A stretch of DNA of 22,579 nucleotides from an uncultured Oscillibacter sp. GTDB lineage: Bacteria; Bacillota; Clostridia; Oscillospirales; Oscillospiraceae. The stretch spans positions 1 through 22,579 of the forward strand of contig CAMXNV010000009.1 of the NCBI GenBank assembly GCA_947245315.1, in the 5' to 3' direction. Numbering within the stretch: the first letter of the stretch is position 1; each line of letters starts with the position of its first letter. Below the pieces are notes generated by a model. It saw only the letters and a list, made by a program, of their open reading frames with translations. It was not told the origin of the DNA and did no database searches. The translations under genes and the position numbers were made by a program. Positions 1 through 7,086 of this stretch are shown one piece after another.

Positions 1-717
1 AAGGTCATCCAGCGGGCCAACAAGTATATCGACGAGAATACCCCCTGGACCCTGGCCAAGGACATGGAGGCCAACGGGCCCCGCCTGGCCCATGTGCTGT
101 ACAACCTGCTGGAGGCCGCCCGGATCTGCGGCATCCTGCTGACCCCCTTCATGCCGGAGTCCATGGGCAAGCTCTTCGGCCAGATCGGCGCGGACGCCTC
201 CGCCCAGACCTGGGAGTCCGCCGCCAAGTGGGGCGGACTGTCCGAGACCGCCGCCGTCGCCAAGGGCGAGAACCTCTTCCCCCGGGTGGACATGGACAAG
301 GCCCTGGAGGAGCTGGAGGCCGCCGTGGAGGCCGCGAAACAGGCCGAGTCCGGCGTGGAGCTGGAGCCCCAGCTGGAGGAGAAGGTGGACTTCGAGACCT
401 TCTGCAAGTCCGACTTCCGGGCCGTCAAGGTCAAGGCCTGTGAGGCGGTGAAGAAGAGCGAAAAGCTCCTCAAGTTCATCCTGGACGACGGCACCGGCGT
501 GGACCGGCAGATTCTCTCCGGCATCCACAAGTGGTACGAGCCCGAGGACCTGGTGGGTAAGACCCTGGTGGCCATCGTGAACCTGCCCCCCCGGAAGATG
601 ATGGGCCACGAGAGCAACGGCATGCTGATCTCCGCCGTCCACAAGGAAAAGGGAGAGGAGGCCCTCCACCTCATCATCGTGGACGACGCCATCCCCGCCG
701 GGGCGAAGCTCTGCTGA
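1..717 (+). CDS. metG: Methionyl-tRNA synthetase, C-terminal part (5' end outside window)
   Basis: Charges tRNA-Met with methionine in the cytoplasm. The frame is open from base 1, so the first ATG (64) is internal and the gene starts upstream; 238 residues are visible. The first ~90 residues are the helical anticodon-binding domain, including the stretch ILLTPFMPESMGKLF typical of bacterial MetRS. An Ala/Glu-rich linker follows. From visible residue ~140 comes the tRNA-binding OB-fold (EMAP-II/Trbp111-like) with VDFETFCKSDFRAVKV, a KLLKFILDDG strand and NLPPRKMMGHESNGMLISA near the end. Catalytic HIGH and KMSKS motifs would lie outside the window. The C-terminal OB domain marks the long, dimer-type MetRS common in Firmicutes. 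The stop is followed 18 bp later by a strong hairpin. Confidence 0.95.
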   Translation, partial: KVIQRANKYIDENTPWTLAKDMEANGPRLAHVLYNLLEAARICGILLTPFMPESMGKLFGQIGADASAQTWESAAKWGGLSETAAVAKGENLFPRVDMDKALEELEAAVEAAKQAESGVELEPQLEEKVDFETFCKSDFRAVKVKACEAVKKSEKLLKFILDDGTGVDRQILSGIHKWYEPEDLVGKTLVAIVNLPPRKMMGHESNGMLISAVHKEKGEEALHLIIVDDAIPAGAKLC

Positions 718-735
718 GCCTTCCCTGAAAACGCG

Positions 736-957
736 TTCCCCCGCCGGTTAAACCGGCGGGGGAATCAGGCTGTCAAAAAAGGATTTTTGCCAGCCTGAGC
801 AAGTTTTCAGAACCCGTGGAAAGTTCTGAAAACTTATGATTTGAAAACGAGAGGAACCCTTCCTGGGTTCCTCTCGTAGCTCTCTTCCTTCCCGTTGAAT
901 AGGTTTTTCCTGCTTTTTGACACTCTGGTTCCCCCGCCGGTTAAACCGGCGGGGGAA
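736..957. repeat. Cluster of five consecutive hairpins between metG and the cysteine desulfurase gene
   Basis: Almost the whole intergenic region is inverted repeats. (1) 736-749/751-764, perfect 14-bp stem TTCCCCCGCCGGTT. (2) 765-772/791-798 with an inner CAAAAA/TTTTTG stem. (3) 801-813/823-835, perfect 13 bp. (4) 847-859/865-877, perfect 13 bp with a 5-nt loop. (5) 929-942/944-957, an exact copy of hairpin 1. TGTCAAAAA at 772-780 also reappears inverted near 914-922, so the block is loosely palindromic overall. It separates convergent genes and may serve as a two-way terminator, but no strong T-run follows hairpin 1 or 5. It may instead be a dispersed palindromic repeat. Confidence 0.85.
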
Positions 958-969
958 TTTCTCTGGGCA

Positions 970-2097
970 TTAGAGCATAGGCATTCTCTGGTCGTGGTGC
1001 TGTTGAAGGGCCTGGGCACAGGCGTCGATCTCCTCCCGGGTGGTCCCCGGGCCGAAGCTCAGGCGGATCACCCCGGCGGCCACCCGCTTGGGCAGCTTCA
1101 GGGCCGCCACCACGTGGCTGGGCTTCCCCTGGTGGCAGGCGGACCCGGCGGAGATGCAGATGCCCTGGGCCCCCAGGTCGTTGACGATGTTCTGGCTGGG
1201 CCAGCCCGCCAGGGAGAGGGAGAGGACATGGGGGGCCGTTCCCTGGCCCACGGGGACCATGTCGGGGATGGCTAGCAAACGCTCCTGGGCGTAGGCCCGG
1301 AGGTCCGCCAGGTGGGCCCGGTCCCGCTCCAGAGAGGCCATCCGCAGCTCCGCCGCCTTGGCGAAGCCCGCCATCTGGGCCGTGGCCTCGGTGCCGGAGC
1401 GAAGTCCGTTCTCCTGTCCCCCGCCGGCCAGCAGAGGCCGGGGGCGCTTCACCCGGGGGCCCAGGTACAGCGCCCCGACGCCCTTGGGCCCCCCGATTTT
1501 GTGGGCGGAGACCGAGATGAGGTCCGCCCCCAGGTCCCGGGCGGAGAAGGCGGTGAGGCCCTGGACGGCGTCGGTGTGGAGGAGGGTCTTGGGGTTTCGC
1601 CGGGGGAGGCCTTGGGCGATGTCCCGGATGGGGTAGACGGTGCCCAGCTCGTTGTTCACCAGCATGACGGACACCGCCGCCGTGTCGGGCCGGACGGCCT
1701 CCAGCACCTGCTGGGCGGTGATGAGCCCCCCCTGGTCCGGGGCCAGGTAGGTGACCTCATAGCCCTCCTGTTCCAGCTGTTTGCAGGTCTCCAGCACGGC
1801 GCTGTGCTCCACGGCGGTGGTGACGATGTGCTTCCCCAAATGCCGGTTCTGCCAGGCGGCGGCCCGGAGGGCCCAGTTGTCCCCCTCGGTGCCGCAGGAG
1901 GTGAAGACCAGGCCCTCCGCCGGGCAGTCCATAGCGGCGGCCACGGAAGCCCGCCAGGCGGCCAGCCGCTTCTTCATCTCCACCCCCATGGGGTACTGGG
2001 AGCTGGGGTTGCCGTACTGCTCCGTCAGCACCTCGTACATGGCTTGGGCCACCTCCCGGGGGACGGGGGTGGTGGCGGCGTGGTCCAGGTAGATCAT
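970..2097 (-). CDS. Cysteine desulfurase (NifS/IscS family, PLP-dependent)
   Basis: Takes sulfur from L-cysteine as an enzyme persulfide and passes it to Fe-S cluster or tRNA-thiolation partners. 375 residues, normal for the family. The N-terminus MIYLDHAATTPVP is the classic start of the fold. The PLP lysine is K200 in SVSAHKIGGPKG and the persulfide cysteine is C321 in ISAGSACHQG; H98 of VEHSA stacks on PLP. An in-frame ORF extends 36 codons upstream, but the ATG at 2097 has an AAAGGAG ribosome-binding site and matches family N-termini. It is monocistronic and divergent from mtaB, a tRNA methylthiotransferase that needs Fe-S clusters, which makes a functional link plausible. nifS versus iscS cannot be assigned, and no iscU-like scaffold gene is next to it. 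Confidence 0.93.
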   Translation of the reverse strand: MIYLDHAATTPVPREVAQAMYEVLTEQYGNPSSQYPMGVEMKKRLAAWRASVAAAMDCPAEGLVFTSCGTEGDNWALRAAAWQNRHLGKHIVTTAVEHSAVLETCKQLEQEGYEVTYLAPDQGGLITAQQVLEAVRPDTAAVSVMLVNNELGTVYPIRDIAQGLPRRNPKTLLHTDAVQGLTAFSARDLGADLISVSAHKIGGPKGVGALYLGPRVKRPRPLLAGGGQENGLRSGTEATAQMAGFAKAAELRMASLERDRAHLADLRAYAQERLLAIPDMVPVGQGTAPHVLSLSLAGWPSQNIVNDLGAQGICISAGSACHQGKPSHVVAALKLPKRVAAGVIRLSFGPGTTREEIDACAQALQQHHDQRMPML

Positions 2098-2166
2098 AAG
2101 GGGAAAACTCCTTTCGTTGGGACTTGCCCAAAGTGAAAAATCCAAGTATAATAAGCATGCCAAGTC

Positions 2167-2195
2167 ATTATATAGGCAAATTTCAGAAAGTGCAA
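2167..2195 (-). promoter_or_regulatory. Sigma-A-type promoter for the cysteine desulfurase gene
   Basis: Reading the minus strand, TTGCAC (2195-2190) is separated by exactly 17 bp from a perfect TATAAT (2172-2167). This sits about 70 bp upstream of the chosen start codon at 2097 and supports that start over the longer ORF, whose first codons would overlap the promoter. Confidence 0.75.
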
Positions 2196-2218
2196 GGGCC
2201 CACACCCACTTTCGGCAG

Positions 2219-2314
2219 AGTTAGGAGTGAGGAGTTAGGAGTTAGGAGTTAAATGAGACGGAGGATTCTCTCCGGGCAAGAAAACTCCTAACTCCTCACT
2301 CCTAACTCCTCACT
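2219..2314. repeat. Heptanucleotide (AGTTAGG) tandem repeats in inverted arms, copy 1
   Basis: Five 7-bp units (AGTTAGG, AGTGAGG, AGTTAGG, AGTTAGG, AGTTAAA) run from 2219 to 2253. Their complement (CCTAACT/CCTCACT units) returns at 2283-2314, giving a ~30-bp imperfect stem around a ~30-nt GC-rich loop. It lies between the divergent cysteine desulfurase and mtaB genes. A second block of the same design lies at 17993-18096. Confidence 0.9.
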
Positions 2315-2350
2315 GGCCACGGAGCGGCCTTGCGTTGTGGAGGAAACCGC

Positions 2351-3646
2351 GTGAAGATCGCCATTTACACCCTTGGGTGCAAAGTGAACCAGTACGAGAC
2401 CCAGGCCATGGAGCAGGAGCTCCGGGCCCGGGGCCATGCCGTCGTCCCCTTCGAGGCGGCGGCGGACGCCTACATTGTAAACACCTGCTCCGTCACCGCC
2501 GTCAGCGACCAGAAGTCCCGGCAGGTCATCCACCGGATCCGCCGGGAGCGGCCCGGCGCCCTGGTGGCCGTGTGCGGCTGCTGGTCCCAGACCCACGCCG
2601 CCGACGCCCGGGCCCTGGGGGCCGACGTGCTGGGGGGCTCCGGGGACCGGATGGGCTTCCTGGGCCTGCTGGAGCGGGCCGCCGCCGGGAAGGGGCCCCT
2701 GGAGGCCATCGACCACCCCCTGGAGCGCCGGGTCATGGAGTGGCTCCCCGCCGGGGGGCTGGAGGGCCGGACCCGGGCCCTGCTGAAAATTGAGGACGGG
2801 TGCTCCAACTTTTGCTCCTACTGCATCATCCCCTACGCCCGGGGGCCGGTGCGCTCCCTGCCCATGGGGGAGGCGGCGGTCCAGGCCCTGGAGCTGAGGA
2901 ACCAGGGCTACCAGGAGATCGTGCTGACGGGCATCGAGATCTCCTCCTGGGGCCGGGACCTCCTGGAGGGGCTGAGCCTCATCGACCTCCTGGAGGCCGT
3001 CAGCGCCGCCGTCCCCGGCGTCCGGCTCCGGCTGGGGAGCCTGGAGCCCCGGACCGTCACCGAGGAGTTCTGTGTCCGGGCCGCCGCCCTGCCGGACCTG
3101 TGCCCCCAGTTCCACCTGTCCCTCCAGAGCGGCTGTGACGCCACCCTGAGGCGGATGCGCCGGAAGTACGACACCGCCCGCTATCTCCAGTCCGTGGAGC
3201 TGCTGAACCGGCACTTCCACCGCCCCGCCGTCACCACGGACCTGATTACGGGCTTCCCCGGGGAGACGGAGGAGGAGTTCCGGGAGACCCTGGCCTTTAT
3301 CCGCAAGTGCGGCTTCGCCCAGATGCACATCTTCCCCTACTCCATCCGCCCGGGCACCCCGGCGGCCAAGCTGGAGCAGGTGCCCAAGGCCCTCCGGGCC
3401 CAGCGGGCCAGGGAGGCCGCCCAGGCGGCGGAGGAGATGCGCCGGGCCTACCTGGCGGGCTGTGTGGGGGAGACCTACTCCGTCCTCTTCGAGCAGCCCC
3501 GGGAGGACGGGCGCTTCTCCGGCCACGCGCCCAACTACGCCGAGGTGCTGGCGGAGGGTACGGAGCTGCACAACCAACTGCGCCGGGTAAACATCACGGG
3601 CGCGGAGGACGGCGCCCTGCTGGGCACGATCTTGGAGGAGGGATGA
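2351..3646 (+). CDS. mtaB: tRNA N6-threonylcarbamoyladenosine(37) methylthiotransferase MtaB
   Basis: Radical-SAM enzyme that adds a methylthio group to t6A at position 37 of ANN-decoding tRNAs. 431 residues from a GTG start at 2351, chosen because GGAGG at 2339-2343 is 7 nt upstream; an ATG at 2330 lacks such a site. The N-terminal UPF0004 domain has its three cluster cysteines at C10 (TLGCKVNQYE), C46 (NTCSV) and C77 (CGCWSQ). The radical-SAM CxxxCxxC is C151/C155/C158 in GCSNFCSYCIIPYARG. The C-terminal ~60 residues fit a TRAM domain. TLGCKVNQYE and NTCSVT favour MtaB over MiaB or RimO. It is followed one base later by the HD-nucleotidase gene, so the two are co-transcribed. Confidence 0.93.
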   Translation: MKIAIYTLGCKVNQYETQAMEQELRARGHAVVPFEAAADAYIVNTCSVTAVSDQKSRQVIHRIRRERPGALVAVCGCWSQTHAADARALGADVLGGSGDRMGFLGLLERAAAGKGPLEAIDHPLERRVMEWLPAGGLEGRTRALLKIEDGCSNFCSYCIIPYARGPVRSLPMGEAAVQALELRNQGYQEIVLTGIEISSWGRDLLEGLSLIDLLEAVSAAVPGVRLRLGSLEPRTVTEEFCVRAAALPDLCPQFHLSLQSGCDATLRRMRRKYDTARYLQSVELLNRHFHRPAVTTDLITGFPGETEEEFRETLAFIRKCGFAQMHIFPYSIRPGTPAAKLEQVPKALRAQRAREAAQAAEEMRRAYLAGCVGETYSVLFEQPREDGRFSGHAPNYAEVLAEGTELHNQLRRVNITGAEDGALLGTILEEG

Positions 3647-3647
3647 G

Positions 3648-4223
3648 ATGGGAAGCCACTTTTTTGCCTACGTCTCCCGGATGCGCTTCATCCAGCGCTG
3701 GGCGCTGATGCGGAACACGGCCCCGGAGAACGTCCAGGAGCACAGCCACCAGGCCGCCGTCCTGGCCCACGCCCTGGCGGTGATCCGGAATGAGAAATTC
3801 GGCGGCAGGATCGACCCCGGGCTGGTGGCCGCGGCGGCCCTGTACCACGACGCCAGCGAGATCCTAACCGGGGACATGCCTACCCCCATCAAGTACGACA
3901 ACCCGGCCATCCGGACGGCCTATAAGGACGTGGAGGCCGTGGCGGAGCGCAAGCTGCTGGACATGCTGCCCCCGGAGCTCCGGGGGGCCTACGCCCCGGT
4001 GCTGACGGAGGTGGACCCGGAGGTGGAGCGGCTGGTGAAGGCGGCGGACAAGCTGTCGGCCCACATCAAATGCGTGGAGGAGCTGAAGGCGGGGAACACC
4101 GAGTTCCGGGAGGCCGCCGGGCAGACCCGGAGGGCCCTGGAGGCCTTCGCCCTGCCGGAGGTGGACTATTTCCTGGAGACCTTCCTGGACAGCTTTTCCC
4201 TGACGCTGGATGAATTGAAATAA
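3648..4223 (+). CDS. HD-domain 5'-deoxynucleotidase, YfbR-like
   Basis: Predicted metal-dependent dephosphorylation of deoxynucleoside 5'-monophosphates in the cytoplasm. 191 residues. HD-fold metal ligands are visible: H34 in QEHSHQ, H67-D68 in ALYHDASEILTGDMPTPIKY, and D134 in VKAADKLSAH. The TGDMPTP stretch is characteristic of YfbR. The start ATG lies one base after the mtaB stop with GGAGG overlapping the end of mtaB, so translation is probably coupled. A GC-rich hairpin follows at 4230. The fit to YfbR is close, but exact substrate preference cannot be read from sequence. Confidence 0.88.
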   Translation: MGSHFFAYVSRMRFIQRWALMRNTAPENVQEHSHQAAVLAHALAVIRNEKFGGRIDPGLVAAAALYHDASEILTGDMPTPIKYDNPAIRTAYKDVEAVAERKLLDMLPPELRGAYAPVLTEVDPEVERLVKAADKLSAHIKCVEELKAGNTEFREAAGQTRRALEAFALPEVDYFLETFLDSFSLTLDELK

Positions 4224-4229
4224 CTTGCC

Positions 4230-4256
4230 GGGGGCGGGAACCTTTTCCCCGCCCCC
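4230..4256 (+). terminator. GC-rich hairpin after the mtaB-nucleotidase operon
   Basis: GGGGGCGGG (4230-4238) pairs perfectly with CCCGCCCCC (4248-4256) across a 9-nt loop, just after the nucleotidase stop. No T-run follows, so termination is likely but not certain. Confidence 0.55.
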
Positions 4257-4295
4257 GCCGTCTAAAGGGACAATACAAGATTTGGAGGGATGACC

Positions 4296-6449
4296 ATGAA
4301 ACGACTGCTTTCCCTGGCTCTCAGCGCCGCCCTGCTGGCGGCCCTGACCCTGCCCGCCGCCGCGGCGGAGGAGACCCAGGACGCCCGCCTGGCCAAGGTG
4401 ACCGCCCTGGTGAAGGAGGCCCTGGCCCTGGACACCGAGGCCTACGAGACCTTCCACGGCGGGCTCACCGAGGACCTGGTTCCCCTGTGGAACCTGAGCT
4501 GGGAGGGGGAAAACCGCTCCCTCTCCGTCTCCGCCCTGGAAGACGGTACCGTGGTGAGCCTCTATCGCTGGGAGAGCGAGACGGCCCCGGCGGGGTATCG
4601 CTGGAGCTTCCCCACCTTCCCCGGAAGCGGCAGTGAGGGCGCCCAGGCCGTGGCCCGGGACTTCCTGGACCGGGTGCTGCGCCCCGGGGAGACCGTGGAG
4701 CTGGGGGCCTCCTCCTCGGAGGGGGGCCTCAGCGCCTCCAACTGCCGCTGGTCCGGCACCGTGGACCTGAACGGCCTGCCCTCTCCCCTGCACTACTCCC
4801 TCTCCGTGGAGAACGGGCAGGTGGAGCAGTTCAGCCGGGACGTGCCCGAGGCCGCCGTGGTGGGCGGCGTGCCCTCCCCCGAGGCGGGGGTGGACAGTGC
4901 CCGGGCCGCCGGGGATCTGGAGGAGACCTTGAAGCTCCGCCTGGAGTACGTGGAGGAGAAGGCGGGCCGGGCCGTCCTGCGCTACGTGCCGGACCGGGAG
5001 GCCCATAGCTTCCTGGTGGACGCCAAGACGGGAGAGCTCCTGGACCTGACGGAGCTGGAGGCCCAGATGTCCCGGGACAGCATCGCCGGAGGGGGCGAGA
5101 TGGAGAACGCCGCCCCCACGGCCAAGGCCATGGACGCCGGCGAGGCGGGCCTGACCAGGGCGGAGCAGGAGGGCGTCCGGCAGATGGAGGGCGTCTTGGC
5201 CCCCGAGGCCCTGGACAAGGCCCTCCGGGCGGAGAGCGCCTATGGCCTCCTGGGCTACGCCCTGCTGGGCACCGTCTACGAGAGCCTCACCGGCGAGGCG
5301 GGGAACCGGGTCACCTGCGCCCTGCGCTACGGCCGGACGGAGGACGGCGAGCGCCTCACCCGGACCATCACCGTGGACGCCAAGACCGGCGCGGTGGACA
5401 GCGTGCGCTCCTCCGCCCCCTGGGACCGGGAGCAGCGGATCACCGAGGAGGAGGCCCTGGAGAAGGCCGAAGCTTTCCTCGAGACCCTCTGCCCGGAGCG
5501 GGACCTGACGCTCTACCAGAAGGACAGCGGCGTCTCCCCCCTGCGCACCGGGAAGCGGGCGGAGTGGTCCTTCACCTTCGCCCGGGCGGTGAACGGCCTG
5601 CCCTTCCCCGCCAACGCCTATCGGGTGGGCATCGACGCGGCGGACGGGTCCGTGTACTCCCTGTCCTCTACCTGGGACGAGGAGATGGCCTTTGACGACG
5701 CCAACGGCCTGGTGTCCATGGAGACCGCCCTCTCCGCCTGGGCGGGGACCTACGAGGCGGAGCTGGCCTATCGGAACGTGCCCCGGAAGCTCAGCAAGGG
5801 GGACCCGGCCAAGCTGCTGGAGCAGGGCATGGAGTACGCCTATGGCCTCCGCCTGACCTACGGCCTGGAGCGGGAGGGCTGGTACGCCGGCGTGGATGCC
5901 AAGACCGGCAAGCCCGTCCAGGAGGACCTGGGCAGGACCCGGGAGCCCCTGACCTACAAGGACCTGGCGGGGAGCTCCGCCAAGGCGGACGTGGAGGCCC
6001 TGGCCCGGTACGGCGTGGGCTATGAGGGGGGCAGCTTCCGCCCCGCCAAGCGGCTGACCCAGTGGGAGCTGGTGTGCCTGGTCTCCAGCCTCCAGGGCTC
6101 CGCCCGGAACCCGGACGCCGCGGAGAAGGACCAGCGGGACAGCGCATATTACGACGCCTACCGGCTGGGGCTCCTCCGCCCGGCGGAGCGGGACGACGGC
6201 GCCCTCCTCACCCGGGCGGACGTGGTGCGGATGCTCCTGGACGCCGCGGGCTACGGCCCTGCCGCGAGGCTTAGGGGCATCTACACCTGCGATTACTCCG
6301 ACAAGGGGACCATCCCGGCGGAGGGCCTAGGCTACGCGTCCATCGCCCAGGCCCTGGGGCTGGCCTCCGGGGCCTACGCCGGGGACCGGGCCGCCACCCG
6401 AGGGGACGCCGCCTCCATGCTCTGCCGCGTGCTGGAGCGGGAGACGTGA
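4296..6449 (+). CDS. Secreted YcdB/PepSY-like repeat protein with C-terminal SLH region
   Basis: 717 residues. The ATG at 4296 is preferred over the ATG at 4290 because GGAGG (4284-4288) is then 7 nt away. Residues 1-~23 are a signal peptide (MKRLLSLALSAALLAAL, then an Ala-rich cleavage region). The middle has several PepSY/YcdB-type modules marked by recurring FLVDAKTGELLDL, ITVDAKTGAVDSV, VGIDAADGSVYSL and AGVDAKTGKPVQED strands. The last ~160 residues look like degenerate SLH repeats (YKDLAG..., then LTRADVVRMLLDAAGY, then ATRGDAASMLCRVLE), which anchor proteins to the cell wall. Probably an extracellular envelope protein that binds or restrains a peptidase; the actual role of YcdB-like proteins is not established. 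Monocistronic, ending at a strong terminator. Confidence 0.82.
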   Translation: MKRLLSLALSAALLAALTLPAAAAEETQDARLAKVTALVKEALALDTEAYETFHGGLTEDLVPLWNLSWEGENRSLSVSALEDGTVVSLYRWESETAPAGYRWSFPTFPGSGSEGAQAVARDFLDRVLRPGETVELGASSSEGGLSASNCRWSGTVDLNGLPSPLHYSLSVENGQVEQFSRDVPEAAVVGGVPSPEAGVDSARAAGDLEETLKLRLEYVEEKAGRAVLRYVPDREAHSFLVDAKTGELLDLTELEAQMSRDSIAGGGEMENAAPTAKAMDAGEAGLTRAEQEGVRQMEGVLAPEALDKALRAESAYGLLGYALLGTVYESLTGEAGNRVTCALRYGRTEDGERLTRTITVDAKTGAVDSVRSSAPWDREQRITEEEALEKAEAFLETLCPERDLTLYQKDSGVSPLRTGKRAEWSFTFARAVNGLPFPANAYRVGIDAADGSVYSLSSTWDEEMAFDDANGLVSMETALSAWAGTYEAELAYRNVPRKLSKGDPAKLLEQGMEYAYGLRLTYGLEREGWYAGVDAKTGKPVQEDLGRTREPLTYKDLAGSSAKADVEALARYGVGYEGGSFRPAKRLTQWELVCLVSSLQGSARNPDAAEKDQRDSAYYDAYRLGLLRPAERDDGALLTRADVVRMLLDAAGYGPAARLRGIYTCDYSDKGTIPAEGLGYASIAQALGLASGAYAGDRAATRGDAASMLCRVLERET

Positions 6450-6507
6450 GTTCTTCCTGAAAGAGGACGGAAAGGAAACCGTCTGGTGAACACACGCGTT
6501 CACCAAA

Positions 6508-6549
6508 CATAACAAAAGGGACCGCCTCCCGGCGGTCCCTTTTGTTATG
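6508..6549. terminator. Bidirectional intrinsic terminator between convergent genes
   Basis: A perfect 19-bp stem (6508-6526 with 6531-6549), loop TCCC. AAAA on the left and TTTT on the right of the GC core make it work for both strands. It serves the SLH protein gene on the plus strand and overlaps the stop codon of the HPr-like gene on the minus strand. A smaller hairpin, GGTGAAC/GTTCACC (6485-6504), sits just before it. Confidence 0.9.
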
Positions 6550-6793
6550 CCATGCTCAGAATGTTTGCCAGCGTGTCCAGGGCCTCTCCGGCGTCGCTGC
6601 CCTCGGCGGAGAGCTCCACGGGTCCCCCGGAGCGCATCAGGGAGAGGAAGCCCAGGAGGCTCTTCCCGTTGATGCTGTGCTGGCCCCGGGTGATGGAGAT
6701 CTGGCAGGAAAAGCCGCTGGCCGCCTTGATGAAGGCGGTGGCTGTGCGGTCCAGCTGCTCCTCGGGGATCATGACTTCGGCCGTGCGTTTCAT
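6545..6793 (-). CDS. HPr-fold protein without the phosphorylatable histidine (Crh-like)
   Basis: 82 residues from the ATG at 6793, which has a GGAG 7 nt upstream; an ATG six codons earlier has no such site. The whole chain aligns with HPr: IKAASGFSCQISI, INGKSLLGFLSLMRSG and ALDTLANIL match the family's strands and helices. The normal active-site stretch IHARPAT is replaced by QLDRTAT, so the PTS histidine (His15) is Leu14 and Pro18 is Thr17. The regulatory serine (Ser46) is kept as S45 in NGKSLLG. It should not carry PTS phosphate from enzyme I, but could still be a target of HPr kinase and act in carbon regulation like Bacillus Crh. Monocistronic with its own promoter. Confidence 0.85.
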   Translation of the reverse strand: MKRTAEVMIPEEQLDRTATAFIKAASGFSCQISITRGQHSINGKSLLGFLSLMRSGGPVELSAEGSDAGEALDTLANILSMA

Positions 6794-6830
6794 GCGTCCA
6801 CTCCGTTCCATGAATATAGAGATGAACTAT

Positions 6831-6859
6831 AGTATAGCACGCTTCTCCCCCCATGCCAA
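6831..6859 (-). promoter_or_regulatory. Sigma-A-type promoter for the HPr-like gene
   Basis: On the minus strand TTGGCA (6859-6854) and TATACT (6836-6831) are 17 bp apart. The -10 box lies ~38 bp upstream of the chosen start at 6793. Confidence 0.75.
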
Positions 6860-7086
6860 TTTTTATTAAACAAGTTTTGTGGCACAAGCCACATTTTCGT
6901 CGCCTCCGCAAAAAAACGCCGGAGCCGCTCCCCTGAAATTGTTAGAAATTCTTAAGGATTTTGTCAGCCCGTTCGTAAGATCTTCGTGTTACCCTGGAAG
7001 CGGCTTCCGGAAGCTGAAAAAACCGGGGCGGAAATCCGGAGGGATCCGGAGGAAACGCCGCCCGGAGAAGAAAAGGAGACGACAAC

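Noticed and set aside
2219..2314. CRISPR array
   Set aside because: Repeat units are 7 bp with no spacers and are arranged as inverted arms; no cas genes are present.
2288..3577. 429-codon open frame on the minus strand opposite mtaB
   Set aside because: Same GC-driven shadow; low-complexity composition and a complete MtaB on the plus strand.
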